Assembly: GCF_003254575.1 (NCBI RefSeq)
Contig: NZ_QJUA01000012.1
Span: 62,001-126,000 of the forward strand
From: Mycobacterium kyogaense
Lineage (GTDB): Bacteria; Actinomycetota; Actinomycetes; Mycobacteriales; Mycobacteriaceae
Direction: 5' to 3'
DNA length: 64,000 bases
In this document: one piece after another, positions 22,627 through 34,034 of the stretch
Numbering within the stretch: the stretch's first letter is position 1
Layout: each line of letters begins with the position of its first letter
Notes under the pieces: generated by a model
What the model saw: only the letters and a program-made list of their open reading frames with translations
Database searches by the model: none
Told to the model about the DNA's origin: nothing
Program-made: the position numbers and the translations under genes

Positions 22627-23844
22627 GTGGAAGGTGCCGTCGCAGGGCTGGTCCTGCTGGGTGTGCTCGTGGTGTTCGCGATCATCATCGTCGCGAAATC
22701 GGTGGCGCTGATCCCGCAGGCCGAAGCCGCGGTGATCGAGCGGCTGGGCCGGTACAGCAAGACCGTGTCGGGGCAGTTGACCCTGCTGCTGCCGTTCGTC
22801 GACAAGATCCGCGCCCGCGTGGATCTGCGAGAACGGGTGGTCTCGTTCCCGCCGCAGCCGGTGATCACCGAGGACAACCTGACGGTCAACATCGACACGG
22901 TGGTGTACTTCCAGGTCACCAACCCTCAGGCCGCCGTCTACCAGATCAGCAACTACATCGTCGGCGTCGAACAGCTGACCACGACCACACTGCGCAACGT
23001 CGTCGGCGGTATGACGCTGGAGCAGACGCTGACCTCCCGGGATTCGATCAACGGGCAGTTGCGCGGCGTGCTCGACGAGGCCACCGGCCGGTGGGGGCTG
23101 CGCGTCGCCCGTGTCGAACTGCGCAGCATCGACCCGCCGCCGTCGATCCAGGATTCGATGGAGAAGCAGATGCGTGCCGACCGGGAGAAGCGCGCGATGA
23201 TCCTGACCGCCGAGGGCAACCGGGAAGCGTCGATCAAGCAGGCCGAAGGCCAGAAGCAGGCCCAGATTCTGGCGGCTGAGGGCGCCAAGCAGGCCGCGAT
23301 CCTGGCCGCCGAGGCCGACCGTCAGTCCCGGATGCTGCGTGCGCAGGGTGAACGCGCCGCGCAGTACCTGCAGGCCCAGGGTCAGGCCAAGGCGATCGAG
23401 AAGACGTTCGCCGCGATCAAGGCCGGCCGGCCGACGCCCGAACTGTTGGCCTACCAGTACCTGCAGACGTTGCCGCTGATGGCCAAGGGGGAGGCCAACA
23501 AGGTCTGGGTGGTGCCCAGCGACTTCGGTTCTGCGCTGCAGGGTTTCACGAAGCTGCTCGGCGCGCCCGGCGACGACGGTGTGTTCCGCTACCAGCCGTC
23601 CCCGGTGGAGGACGGCCTGGACAAGCCGGAGGACGACTCGGCCGAGGTGGCCGACTGGTTCAACACCCAGACCGATCCGGAGATCGCGCAGGCGGTGGCC
23701 CAGGCGGTCGCCGAGGCGCGCACCCCGGTCGCCGGTTCGCTCGGATCGGGGCCGCAGTATCCGCCGCTGTCGCAACAGGCGCCGCCCCCGGCGACCGATT
23801 ACACGCAGCCGGCGGCGCCGCGGCACGGCGCCTCCGACCAGTGA
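22627..23844 (+). CDS. SPFH/stomatin-family protein (band 7)
   Basis: A 405-residue membrane-anchored SPFH protein. One N-terminal helix ([22 protein letters not shown]) is followed by the band-7 domain ([19 protein letters not shown] to about residue 190), then an Ala/Glu/Gln/Arg-rich helix with repeated AEG and QA units (about 185-265) that drives oligomerisation, and a Pro-rich tail. Such proteins form membrane microdomain rings and act with NfeD. GTG start with GAGAGGAG 7 nt upstream. It overlaps the DoxX-like gene by 4 nt. Confidence 0.93.
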   Translation: MEGAVAGLVLLGVLVVFAIIIVAKSVALIPQAEAAVIERLGRYSKTVSGQLTLLLPFVDKIRARVDLRERVVSFPPQPVITEDNLTVNIDTVVYFQVTNPQAAVYQISNYIVGVEQLTTTTLRNVVGGMTLEQTLTSRDSINGQLRGVLDEATGRWGLRVARVELRSIDPPPSIQDSMEKQMRADREKRAMILTAEGNREASIKQAEGQKQAQILAAEGAKQAAILAAEADRQSRMLRAQGERAAQYLQAQGQAKAIEKTFAAIKAGRPTPELLAYQYLQTLPLMAKGEANKVWVVPSDFGSALQGFTKLLGAPGDDGVFRYQPSPVEDGLDKPEDDSAEVADWFNTQTDPEIAQAVAQAVAEARTPVAGSLGSGPQYPPLSQQAPPPATDYTQPAAPRHGASDQ

Positions 23845-24230
23845 CCGCGGCGGCCGCGCTGCACTCGCGGCGGACCTATGCGGTGCTCGCCGCGATGCAG
23901 GCCGGCGACGCGGTGGCGTGTATCGGTCCGATCGCGCCGGTACGTGCGGCGCTCGACGCGGTCGGCCTCCCCGAGAACGTGCGCCCGGTACTGCCGATCG
24001 TCAAGGCCGCATCGGCGGTGGGGCTGCTGTCGGTGTACCGGTTCCCCGCACTGGCGCGCCTGACGACGTTCATGTTGACGGTGTACTTCACGTTGGCCGT
24101 CGGCGCCCACGTCAGGGCGAAGGATTGGAGTCCTGGGCTGGGGGCGGCGGCGTCGCTGCTGGCGCTGTTCGGGTCGATGACGGTGCAGGGGCCGCCGCAG
24201 CGCGCCGGTGCGAGCGCACCTCGAAACTGA
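23841..24230 (+). CDS. DoxX-like small membrane protein
   Basis: A 129-residue protein with about four hydrophobic segments, resembling the DoxX/DoxD family ([32 protein letters not shown]). The GTG at 23841 overlaps the stomatin stop (GTGA). Its last 119 nt overlap the 3' end of the TVP38 gene on the other strand, and the fourth hydrophobic segment ([13 protein letters not shown]) lies in that overlap, so the DoxX frame is probably the constrained one. Function unknown. Confidence 0.75.
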   Translation: MTAAAALHSRRTYAVLAAMQAGDAVACIGPIAPVRAALDAVGLPENVRPVLPIVKAASAVGLLSVYRFPALARLTTFMLTVYFTLAVGAHVRAKDWSPGLGAAASLLALFGSMTVQGPPQRAGASAPRN

Positions 24231-24915
24231 GTCCGGCCACACCGAGGGCGGCCGTGCACAGCGACACCACGAACAGCAGGGGGCTGACGTTGCCTGTGAG
24301 CGCGTCGCCGAGGACGACCACCGCGGCGGTGCCTGGCAGCAAGCCAATGATCGTGGCGAGCGTGTACGGCAGCAGCCGGACCGCTGACGCGCCCGCCGCG
24401 TAGTTCAGCACCGAGAACGGCACGGCCGGGATCAATCGCATCGCCATCACAGAGACCCAGCCCCGTTCGCGCAGCCGGGCATCGAGCGCATCCACCTTCG
24501 GATGGCTGACCAGCCTGTTCAGTTGCCAGCCCGCGGCGCGCACGAGCAGGACCGCGAGCACCGCGCTGAGCGCGCTCGCCACGACGGCCAGCGGAATGCC
24601 GAGGTAGGGCCCGAACAGCAGGCCGGCCGCGAGGGTGAACGCCGTGCGCGGGAACGGGAACACCGTCACCACCACGTGCGCAGCCAGGAATGCCAGCGGG
24701 AACCAGGCGCCGAGTGAGGTGGCCCAGTCCCGCAGCTGCACCGCGGTGGGCAGCGGAACCAGCAGCACCACTGCGACGAGAATCACACCCGTGCCGACCA
24801 TGGCCAGAAGCCGGGTCCGCGGCACTCCGCGCAGGGTGGCGAGCACGGCCGCCGGCACGGTGCGCAGCGCGCTGACGACGGGTTTCACGACATTCCACCC
24901 TACGGGTAGGGCCAT
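24112..24915 (-). CDS. TVP38/TMEM64 (DedA-like) membrane protein
   Basis: A 267-residue integral membrane protein. The SNARE-associated/VTT domain is visible as FPFPRTAFTLAAGLLFGPYLGIPLAVVASALSAVLAVLLVR and MRLIPAVPFSVLNYAAGASAVRLLPYTLATIIGLLPGTA. The ATG at 24915 has GAGG 5 nt upstream; GTG 24921 is an alternative. The C-terminal 34 residues are Ala/Pro/Ser-rich and lie antisense to the DoxX-like gene, so they look like an extension after loss of an earlier stop. Likely a lipid scramblase-type protein by family. Matches Rv1491c. Confidence 0.88.
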   Translation of the reverse strand: MALPVGWNVVKPVVSALRTVPAAVLATLRGVPRTRLLAMVGTGVILVAVVLLVPLPTAVQLRDWATSLGAWFPLAFLAAHVVVTVFPFPRTAFTLAAGLLFGPYLGIPLAVVASALSAVLAVLLVRAAGWQLNRLVSHPKVDALDARLRERGWVSVMAMRLIPAVPFSVLNYAAGASAVRLLPYTLATIIGLLPGTAAVVVLGDALTGNVSPLLFVVSLCTAALGVAGLSFEVRSHRRAAAAPAPSSTRTAPAATPPPPAQDSNPSP

Positions 24916-24950
24916 GATCACCTCGCGCGACCGACGTGAGGAACATCATT

Positions 24951-24956
24951 TAGCCT
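24951..24956 (+). promoter_or_regulatory. -10 box TAGCCT, leaderless promoter of mutA
   Basis: TAGCCT ends 7 nt before the GTG at 24964, supporting that start and a leaderless mutA-mutB-meaB message. Confidence 0.65.
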
Positions 24957-24963
24957 GAAGGCT

Positions 24964-26805
24964 GTGCAGACAACGGGCGATGTCGACCGATGGCGTTCTG
25001 CGGTAGCGGGTGTGCTGGCCAAGGCCAGCCGCCGCGATCCGGCCGAGCTGGGTGCTGAGCCGGAGCGCGCGCTCGACTCAGACACCTACGAGGGCTTCCC
25101 GATACGCCCGCTCTACACCGAGGCCGACGAGTTGGCTGAGCCCGCGCTGCCGGGCCGGTGGCCGTTCGTCCGCGGCGGCGACGCGCTGCGGGACGTCAAG
25201 TCCGGCTGGAAGGTCGCCGAGGTGTTCCCGGCGGGGGCATCGAGCGTCGAGGAGACCAACGGTGCGATCCTGCTCGGGCTGACCGAAGGGGTGAGCGCCC
25301 TGTCGTTGCGGCTCGGGCCGGGCGGCATCGACCCCACCGACCTCGATCGCGCCCTCGAGGGCGTCTACCTGGACCTGGTGCCGCTGGTCGTCGAGGTGAC
25401 CGGTGGCGGTCCGGTGTACCGGGCCACCGCCGAGGCGCTGCTCGGCATGCTGGCGGGTCTCGACGAGGACCAGCGGTCCCGGCTGTCGGTGGACCTCGGT
25501 GGCGATCCGCTGGTCGCACCGCTGGCCGACCGCGCCGCGCCGACGCTGGCCGATGTCACCGACGTCGCAGCGGCAGTGGCCGGGGATCACGACGGTCATG
25601 TCCGCGCGGTCACCGTCGACGGGCCGGCGCTGCACGATCTCGGCGCGAATGCGTCCTGGGAGCTCGGCGCGGCGATCGGCGCGGGCGTCGCGTACCTGCG
25701 GACACTGACCGACGCCGGCCTGCCCGTCGCGACCGCGCTGCGCCAGATCGCCTTCCGTGTCGCCGCCGACGACGACCAGTTCATGACGATCGCGAAACTG
25801 CGTGCCGTGCGCCAACTCTGGGCCCGGGTGGCCGAGGTGGCCGGAGCGCCCGAGGCCGGGGCGGCGACCGTGCACGCGGTGACATCGCTGCCGATGATGG
25901 CTCAGCGCGACCCCTGGGTGAACATGCTGCGGACCACGGTGGCGGCCTTCGGCGCGGGCGTCGGGGGAGCGGACACCGTGCTGGTGCATCCGTTCGACGT
26001 CGCCATCGAAGGTGGATTCCCAGGCACTGCACGGACATTCGCGCGGCGCATCGCCCGCAACACCCAGCTGCTGCTGCTCGAGGAGTCTCACCTCGGGCGT
26101 GTGCTGGACCCCGCCGGCGGCTCGTGGTTCGTCGAGGACCTGACGCGCAGTGTGGCCGAGGCGGCGTGGCGCAACTTCCAGGAGATCGAGGCCGCCGGCG
26201 GTTTCGAGGCGGCACGCGAGCAGGTGCAGGCGCGTATCGCGGAGGTCGCCCAGCGCCGCAGCGTCGACATCGCCCACCGCCGGACCGCGGTCACCGGTGT
26301 CAACGAATTCCCAAATCTCGCCGAAGTGCCGTTGCCGCAAGGCGATCCGCTGCCGACCGTGCGCCGCTACGCCGCGGACTTCGAGGCGCTGCGTGACCGC
26401 TCCGACGCGTACCTGGCGCGCACCGGCTCACGGCCCACCGCGGTGCTCCTGCCGTTGGGGCCGCTGGCCGAGCACAACATCCGCACCACGTTCGCGGCGA
26501 ACCTGTTGGCTTCCGGTGGCATCGACGCGGTGAACCCGGGAACGGTCACTGCCGACACCGTGGCCGCCGTGCTCGCCGACGGGGCAGGCGCCGAGGTCGC
26601 CATCCTCTGCGGCACCGACGCCCGCTACGGCCAGGAGGTCGCCGCCGTGGTCGCGGCCGCGCGCGCCGCCGGGGCCGGCCACATCCTGCTGGCGGGCCCG
26701 GAGAAGGCGGTGGCCGGCGCCGAGCCCCCACCGGACGGCTACGTGACCGCGAAGATCGACGCGGTGTCGGTGCTGTCGGATCTGCTGACTCGATTGGGGG
26801 CCTGA
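24964..26805 (+). CDS. mutA: Methylmalonyl-CoA mutase small subunit
   Basis: A 613-residue, non-catalytic beta subunit of the adenosylcobalamin-dependent mutase. It has the TIM-barrel domain, but the C-terminal flavodoxin-like domain lacks the cobalamin-ligand motif: the position reads CGTDARYGQ without the histidine of D-x-H-x-x-G. It pairs with MutB to convert methylmalonyl-CoA and succinyl-CoA, which links propionate and odd-chain or branched lipid metabolism to the TCA cycle. The gap to mutB is 2 nt. Confidence 0.96.
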   Translation: MQTTGDVDRWRSAVAGVLAKASRRDPAELGAEPERALDSDTYEGFPIRPLYTEADELAEPALPGRWPFVRGGDALRDVKSGWKVAEVFPAGASSVEETNGAILLGLTEGVSALSLRLGPGGIDPTDLDRALEGVYLDLVPLVVEVTGGGPVYRATAEALLGMLAGLDEDQRSRLSVDLGGDPLVAPLADRAAPTLADVTDVAAAVAGDHDGHVRAVTVDGPALHDLGANASWELGAAIGAGVAYLRTLTDAGLPVATALRQIAFRVAADDDQFMTIAKLRAVRQLWARVAEVAGAPEAGAATVHAVTSLPMMAQRDPWVNMLRTTVAAFGAGVGGADTVLVHPFDVAIEGGFPGTARTFARRIARNTQLLLLEESHLGRVLDPAGGSWFVEDLTRSVAEAAWRNFQEIEAAGGFEAAREQVQARIAEVAQRRSVDIAHRRTAVTGVNEFPNLAEVPLPQGDPLPTVRRYAADFEALRDRSDAYLARTGSRPTAVLLPLGPLAEHNIRTTFAANLLASGGIDAVNPGTVTADTVAAVLADGAGAEVAILCGTDARYGQEVAAVVAAARAAGAGHILLAGPEKAVAGAEPPPDGYVTAKIDAVSVLSDLLTRLGA

Positions 26806-26807
26806 AG

Positions 26808-29069
<2,262 letters not shown>

Positions 29070-30062
29070 ATGACCTCTCCCGACGAACTCGCTGCCGCGT
29101 TGCGCGGCGGCGACCGCTCGGCGCTGGCCCGCGCGATCACCCTGGTCGAGTCGACGCGCGCCGATCACCGCCAACGAGCCCAGGAGCTGCTGCTCGAGCT
29201 GATGCCCGAAGCGGGCAGCGCCCTGCACGTCGGCATCACCGGGGTGCCCGGGGTGGGCAAGTCGACGACCATCGAGGCGCTCGGCATGTATCTGATCGAG
29301 CAGGGGCACCGCGTCGCGGTGCTGGCCGTCGACCCGTCGTCGACACGCACGGGCGGCTCGATCCTCGGCGACAAGACCCGGATGGCGCGGCTGGCTGTGC
29401 ACCCGGACGCCTACATCCGCCCGTCGCCGACGTCGGGAACGCTCGGTGGCGTCGCCAAGGCGACCCGGGAGACGATCGTGCTGCTGGAGGCCGCCGGCTA
29501 CGACGTGATCTTGGTCGAGACCGTCGGAGTCGGACAGTCCGAAGTGACCGTCGCCAACATGGTGGACACGTTCGTGTTCCTGACGTTGGCACGGACCGGG
29601 GATTCGCTGCAGGGCATCAAGAAGGGCGTTCTGGAACTCGCCGACGTCGTCGTGGTGAACAAGGCGGACGGCGAACACGCGGTCGAGGCGAAGGCTGCCG
29701 CACGTGAGTTGGCCGGGGCGATCCGTTTGCTCTACCCCCGGGAAACCCTCTGGCGCCCACCCGTTCTCACGATGAGCGCGCTGGAGGGCACGGGTCTGCA
29801 GGAGATGTGGGCGACGGTGCTGCGACACCGCGACGTGCTGACCGAGGCGGGGGAGTTCGAGGCGCGGCGGCGCTCTCAACAGGTCGAATGGACGTGGTCG
29901 ATGGTGCGCGACGCGGTACTGGAACGGGTGCTGTCGCATCCGGGCGTTCGCGAGATGCGCGCGGAGGTGGAGCGCGCGGTGCGCGACGGGGAGCTGACGC
30001 CGGCCCTTGCTGCCCAACAGATCCTGGACGCCTCGGACAGTCCGGCAAAATCTTTAGACTAA
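29070..30062 (+). CDS. meaB: MeaB/ArgK G-protein chaperone of methylmalonyl-CoA mutase
   Basis: A 330-residue SIMIBI-class GTPase that protects and reloads the mutase with adenosylcobalamin. Walker A GVPGVGKST, switch segment VDPSSTRTGGSILGDKTRM, ETVGVGQSE (G3) and NKAD (G4) are all present. The first base follows the mutB stop without a gap. The C-terminal region (about 260-330) is the dimerisation arm. It follows from the operon that the complex is made in fixed proportion. Confidence 0.95.
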   Translation: MTSPDELAAALRGGDRSALARAITLVESTRADHRQRAQELLLELMPEAGSALHVGITGVPGVGKSTTIEALGMYLIEQGHRVAVLAVDPSSTRTGGSILGDKTRMARLAVHPDAYIRPSPTSGTLGGVAKATRETIVLLEAAGYDVILVETVGVGQSEVTVANMVDTFVFLTLARTGDSLQGIKKGVLELADVVVVNKADGEHAVEAKAAARELAGAIRLLYPRETLWRPPVLTMSALEGTGLQEMWATVLRHRDVLTEAGEFEARRRSQQVEWTWSMVRDAVLERVLSHPGVREMRAEVERAVRDGELTPALAAQQILDASDSPAKSLD

Positions 30063-30116
30063 CGAATCGGTAACTCCGCACCGCTTTGCCGAGCCGAGGC
30101 GTATGTTCGTTCCATT

Positions 30117-31385
30117 GTGACGGGCGTCAATTCCGACGAGCGCGACGGCGCGCTTCCCCACGGGGTGCAGGGAGCTGCAGACCCCGCTTTCTCATGGGCT
30201 GTCCGGGCTTTCAAGCAGATGTTCCCGCACCGCCGATTCGGCGGCGGCGCCCTGGCGGTGTACCTCAACGGTGAGCCCGTCGTCGACGTCTGGACCGGCT
30301 GGGCAGACCGTAGGGGGCGGCGGCACTGGAATGCCGACACCGCGCCCATGGTGTTCTCGGCGACCAAGGGCGTGGCCGCCACGGTCATCCACCGACTCGC
30401 GGACCGCGGCCTCATCGACTACGACGCGCCGGTGTCGGAGTACTGGCGGGAGTTCGGCGCCAACGGCAAGGCGAAGATCACGGTGCGCGACGCGATGCGG
30501 CATCGGGCAGGGTTGTCGCATCTCAACGGTGCCGCAGGCACCGACCTGATGGACCACTTCGTGATGGAGGAGCGGCTCGCCGCAGCGCCCGCGAGCTGGT
30601 TGATCGGCCGCCCGGCCTATCACGCGTTCACGTTCGGCTGGCTGCTGTCGGGGCTGGCCCGGTCGGTGACGGGCATCGGGATGCGCGAGCTGATCCGCAG
30701 CGAGGTGGCGGCACCGCTGAACACCGACGGGCTGCACCTCGGGCGTCCGCCGGTGCACGCCCCGACGCAGCCGGCTCGCATCATCGGTCCGCAGAGCAAA
30801 CTCCAGAACCCGTTGTTCAACCTGGTCGCGCCGCACCTGGCCGCCCTGCCGATCTCGGCGGGCTTCGGCGCGATGTACTTCCCCGGCGTCAAGGCGTTCG
30901 TGCAGGGCGACACCCCGCTGCTCGACGGCGAGATCCCGGCGGCCAACGGCGTCGCCACCGCCCGGGCCTTGGCGCGGATGTACGGCGCGATCGCCAACGA
31001 GGGGCGCATCGACGGCACGCAGTTCCTGTCGCGCGAGACGGCCGCGGCGTTGGTGGGCAGGCGCAGCCTGCGCCCCGATCACAGCCTGATCATGCCGTTG
31101 TCGTTCCACCTGGGTTATCACGGACTGCCGCTCTTCGGCATCCTGCCCGGGTTCGGGCACGTCGGTCTCGGCGGCTCGCTGGGGTGGGCGGACCCGGAGC
31201 GCGGGTTGGCCTTCGGCTTCGTCCACAACCGGCTGCTGACCCCGTTCGTGGTCAGCGACCAGGCCGGGTTCGTCACCACGGCGGCACTGATCCGGCGTGG
31301 TGCGGCGGTGGCCCGGAGCCGCGGTTACCGGCCGGTGCCGGATTTCGGGGCGCCCTTCTCCGACGTCACCGCCACAGCTGTGTGA
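30117..31385 (+). CDS. lipL: Beta-lactamase-fold esterase (LipL-like)
   Basis: A 422-residue serine hydrolase of the beta-lactamase/class C (family VIII esterase) type. The nucleophile motif S-x-x-K is SATKG (about residue 83), and a G-G-S-L-G-W segment near residue 358 fits the third motif. The second tyrosine motif is probably YHAFTFGW. There is no signal peptide. TATGTT at 30102-30107 is a possible -10 box just before the GTG. It matches LipL (Rv1497) by position. Substrate unknown. Confidence 0.85.
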   Translation: MTGVNSDERDGALPHGVQGAADPAFSWAVRAFKQMFPHRRFGGGALAVYLNGEPVVDVWTGWADRRGRRHWNADTAPMVFSATKGVAATVIHRLADRGLIDYDAPVSEYWREFGANGKAKITVRDAMRHRAGLSHLNGAAGTDLMDHFVMEERLAAAPASWLIGRPAYHAFTFGWLLSGLARSVTGIGMRELIRSEVAAPLNTDGLHLGRPPVHAPTQPARIIGPQSKLQNPLFNLVAPHLAALPISAGFGAMYFPGVKAFVQGDTPLLDGEIPAANGVATARALARMYGAIANEGRIDGTQFLSRETAAALVGRRSLRPDHSLIMPLSFHLGYHGLPLFGILPGFGHVGLGGSLGWADPERGLAFGFVHNRLLTPFVVSDQAGFVTTAALIRRGAAVARSRGYRPVPDFGAPFSDVTATAV

Positions 31386-31567
31386 GTCGGCCCGGGGTGG
31401 CGACTCGGGTCAGTGCTGTTTGCTGAACACTGCAATCGCGGTCCACGTCGTCGCCAGGCGGCAGAGCGGAAGCGACTATTCCTCGTCCGGCGCCCGCGCC
31501 ATGGTATCGCTGTTTTCGCTGAGTGGATAGGGGACAGGCGGGCGCGACCGTCAATTTTGACGTCAGC

Positions 31568-31595
31568 GTCGCGATTTGCCCAATCGTGCCGCGAC
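31568..31595. repeat. Inverted repeat GTCGCG ... CGCGAC
   Basis: Perfect 6-bp arms around 16 nt, upstream of the predicted -10 box (TACTGT, 31619-31624) of the MEDS-ANTAR gene. It is in the right place for an operator or activator site. The remainder of the 260-nt gap (31386-31645) holds no gene. Confidence 0.35.
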
Positions 31596-31645
31596 ATATC
31601 TGTGGCTGCATACTGTCTGAGGGTGGGGCGGACGGGGGTGAGGCA

Positions 31646-32797
31646 ATGACCAGCCGGCTTCACGGCGTCGTCGGGTCGGCGGCCGGCCTGACGCCGTTCG
31701 GGCACCTCGGCTGGGGGTACCGCGACCGCCGCGAATTCCACCGCCGCGCCGCGGAGTACCTCACCGACGGGGTGCGGCAGGGCCAGTTCGTGGTGTTCGT
31801 CGGCGGCGGGAGCTCCCGCTCGCTGACCGCGGAACTGACCGCGGTGCGTAAGACCATGAGTGCAGACGTCGCCGACGCGCCCGTGACCGTCATCCCTGCG
31901 GAACAGTTCTACAGCTTCGTTCCCGGGACCGGCGTGGTCGACCCCGAGGCGTCGGTAGCCGAGCGGGTGGCCGCGACCGAACGGGCCGTCGCCGACGGTC
32001 ACAGCGGCTTCCGCGCGGTGGTGGACGCCACCCCGGTCGCGCGCACTGAAGCCCAGCGTCGGGCGTTCGCGCGTTTCGAGATTCTCGTCGATCAGCAGAT
32101 GGCGCGCTTCCCCGTGTCTGCGCTGTGCGCCTATGACATGGCCGAACTCGACGGCGCGGCCGACCTCATCTGCTTGCATCCGTTCGTGAGCCACAGCGGG
32201 GGCGCCTACCGGGTTTTCGCCGCCCCGGACGCCGACGTGGCGGTCGCCGGTGTGGTGGACGCCGAGCACGCCACCGCCGTCGTCGACGCGGTGAACACGG
32301 CGTTCTCGCCGGCCGGCAGTGAGTCGGTGACCGTGGACGCCGGCGGCGCGGATCACCTCGCCGCCGAGTGCGTGTTGCGTCTGGACCGCGCCGCTCGGCG
32401 CGACGGCCGGTCGATCACCCTTCTGGTCCGTGCGTCAGCGGTCGAAGCCATCGACGGCCGCTTGTCCCATGTGCGTATCGAGCCGCCGGTCGTGCCGGCT
32501 CCCGACCCCGTGCTGATCGCAGAACTGCAGGCCAAGGTGAGCCAGCTGCACAACCGGTTGGCCAGCCAGCCCGCCATCGAGCAGTGCAAAGGGATGCTCA
32601 TGTCGGCCTTCGGGCTGACCGCCGAGGACGCGTTCGAACTACTGAAGTCGTTGTCGCAGAACGGCAATCTGAAGCTGCGCGAGGTCGCTCGCGCCATCGT
32701 CGATGAATGGCGTATCGACGGGCCGCGCCCCGACTACGACAGGACGACCGAGTTCCTGCTGCGTGCCCGCGACGCTGTCAGGTACCAGCGCGGGTGA
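31646..32797 (+). CDS. MEDS-domain sensor with C-terminal ANTAR RNA-binding domain
   Basis: A 383-residue regulator. Residues about 10-180 match the MEDS (DcmR-type sensory) domain: FGHLGWGYRDRREFHRRAAEYLTDGVRQGQFVVFVG, then AEQFYSF and CAYD. An intermediate region of about 100 residues resembles a STAS-like domain. The last 85 residues are an ANTAR domain (QPAIEQCKGMLMSAFGLTAEDAFELL...LREVARAIVDEW), which binds paired hexaloop RNA hairpins to prevent termination. Start ATG 31646 with GGGGGTGAGG upstream; the frame up to 31523 is rejected. Its signal and RNA targets are unknown. The stop overlaps the next gene by 20 nt. Confidence 0.85.
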   Translation: MTSRLHGVVGSAAGLTPFGHLGWGYRDRREFHRRAAEYLTDGVRQGQFVVFVGGGSSRSLTAELTAVRKTMSADVADAPVTVIPAEQFYSFVPGTGVVDPEASVAERVAATERAVADGHSGFRAVVDATPVARTEAQRRAFARFEILVDQQMARFPVSALCAYDMAELDGAADLICLHPFVSHSGGAYRVFAAPDADVAVAGVVDAEHATAVVDAVNTAFSPAGSESVTVDAGGADHLAAECVLRLDRAARRDGRSITLLVRASAVEAIDGRLSHVRIEPPVVPAPDPVLIAELQAKVSQLHNRLASQPAIEQCKGMLMSAFGLTAEDAFELLKSLSQNGNLKLREVARAIVDEWRIDGPRPDYDRTTEFLLRARDAVRYQRG

Positions 32798-33512
32798 ACC
32801 ACTTGGTGCGCAGCCGCCACGAATGCGCGGAGGTCAGCGCGAAGCCGGCGCCACACGCACACGCGAACACCCACACCAGCGTGGTGCCCTGCACGGTCTG
32901 CAGGGTGGGGATCAGCGCGGTCACGACCCGCACCACGCACGCGATGATCCCCATCGCGGACGCGAACAGGTAGATGTTGGCGACGTGTCGGGAGCGGGGA
33001 TCGGTGCGCAGGATCAGTAGCGCCCGCGAACCGTACATGAGCAGGTAGATCAGCATCCCGCACAGCAGCAGCCAGTAGAGGTTCAGCCACAGGTCGGTGG
33101 GCACATCGAAGAAGTCGGGGCGGTAGAGCGCCGCGCCGTTGCCCATCCAGAACGCGGCCAGCAGCAGCGGGATGCACAGCGTCGCCGGCCGCTCGACGAA
33201 CTGCTTGAAACGCTGGTGCATCGCGTGGTCGGATTCCAGCCGGCCGAGGGTGTTGTAGACGACTGCCGATGCCGCCACGATGTAGGCATCGTGGCCGATG
33301 TAGTCCTCGAGGTTCCACTTGCCCGTCAGTGAATAGAGCCAGTGGCCCACGGTCTCGGAGGCCCACGGCGACATCAGCAACACGGCGACGCCCTGCAGGG
33401 CGATGTTGAGTGTGGCGGCGACCTCCCAGCGCGAGGACCAGGTGACACGCCGGATCCACAAGCTCCACGCGATGCACAGCAGCGTGATCGCGATGAGAGT
33501 TGCAATGGCCAT
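32778..33512 (-). CDS. Seven-helix membrane protein of unknown function
   Basis: A 244-residue integral membrane protein with seven predicted helices starting at MAIATLIAITLLCIAW, and short charged loops (for example LGRLESDHAMHQRFKQFVERP between helices 3 and 4). I recognise no family signature. It is preceded at 14 nt by the HTH gene on the same strand, so the two should be co-transcribed, a possible regulator/membrane-sensor pair. The 3' end overlaps the MEDS-ANTAR gene by 20 nt. Confidence 0.8.
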   Translation of the reverse strand: MAIATLIAITLLCIAWSLWIRRVTWSSRWEVAATLNIALQGVAVLLMSPWASETVGHWLYSLTGKWNLEDYIGHDAYIVAASAVVYNTLGRLESDHAMHQRFKQFVERPATLCIPLLLAAFWMGNGAALYRPDFFDVPTDLWLNLYWLLLCGMLIYLLMYGSRALLILRTDPRSRHVANIYLFASAMGIIACVVRVVTALIPTLQTVQGTTLVWVFACACGAGFALTSAHSWRLRTKWFTRAGT

Positions 33513-33526
33513 CGGGGGTCTGTCTC

Positions 33527-33898
33527 TTACAGGGGCGGGGCGTCGAGGCGGGGCGTCAGCTCGGACAGGCGGGGCCTGCGCTGGGTCCCTGACGTCACGG
33601 TGGCCGCCGGCGTCTGTCGGGTCGCCACCGAGGCGCGGGCGGACTCGACGTAGGTGAACACTTCCTGGCGGGTCATCAGACCGAACTGGATCTGGAGATC
33701 GGGATAGCTGAGGTCGAAGCGATCGGCGACTCGGCGGAGCTCTTCGGCGTTCGGGTAGTCGGCCTCTTTGATCCGCCGGTAGTACGTGCTGCTGGACGTG
33801 CCGAGTGCGTCGTAGATGTCTTTGGCGTCGATCTCCCCGTCGAGCAGGTAGTCGAGCAACGCCTTGAGCTGTCTGCCGTTCTCGTCGGTCCTGGGCAC
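33527..33898 (-). CDS. Small helix-turn-helix DNA-binding protein
   Basis: A 123-residue protein. An N-terminal phage-repressor-like HTH spans about residues 10-60 (LLDYLLDGEIDAKDIYDALGTSSSTYYRRIKEADYPNAEELRRVADRFDLS), then YPDLQIQFGLMTRQEV, and a disordered Thr/Arg/Pro tail. GTG start with -10 TACAGT on the minus strand, 6 nt before it. A perfect inverted repeat lies about 90 bp upstream (33987-34004) and may be its operator. The exact family was not recognised. Confidence 0.8.
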   Translation of the reverse strand: MPRTDENGRQLKALLDYLLDGEIDAKDIYDALGTSSSTYYRRIKEADYPNAEELRRVADRFDLSYPDLQIQFGLMTRQEVFTYVESARASVATRQTPAATVTSGTQRRPRLSELTPRLDAPPL

Positions 33899-33904
33899 CT
33901 GAAC

Positions 33905-33910
33905 ACTGTA
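33905..33910 (-). promoter_or_regulatory. -10 box TACAGT, leaderless promoter of the HTH gene
   Basis: On the minus strand TACAGT is followed by 6 nt and then the GTG at 33898. Confidence 0.6.
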
Positions 33911-33986
33911 AACCGCGGACGGCCGCCGGGGCAGCCCTCAGGGCAAACAGGTCAGAGTTTCCTTAATTGACACGGCCGTCACAGTT

Positions 33987-34004
33987 TTGGGAGCAGTCTC
34001 CCAA
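33987..34004. promoter_or_regulatory. Inverted repeat TTGGGAG-CAGT-CTCCCAA, putative operator
   Basis: Perfect 7-bp arms with a 4-nt centre, between two divergent genes. A third TGGGA half-site follows on the same strand (34008-34012). The repeat lies at the -35 position of the rightward promoter (-10 TACGGT, 34022-34027). The nearby HTH protein is the obvious candidate ligand, by inference only. Confidence 0.55.
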
Positions 34005-34021
34005 TTCTGGGACATCCGCGC

Positions 34022-34027
34022 TACGGT
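34022..34027 (+). promoter_or_regulatory. -10 box TACGGT, leaderless promoter
   Basis: TACGGT ends 7 nt before the ATG at 34035 and marks that ATG, rather than the upstream frame at 33987, as the start. Confidence 0.6.
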
Positions 34028-34034
34028 TAGCTGC

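Noticed and set aside
21250..23826. A very long minus-strand open frame that could be read as one 858-residue protein
   Set aside because: Only the part up to 22107 resembles a conserved protein; the rest is antisense to the clear NfeD and stomatin genes and has shadow-type composition.
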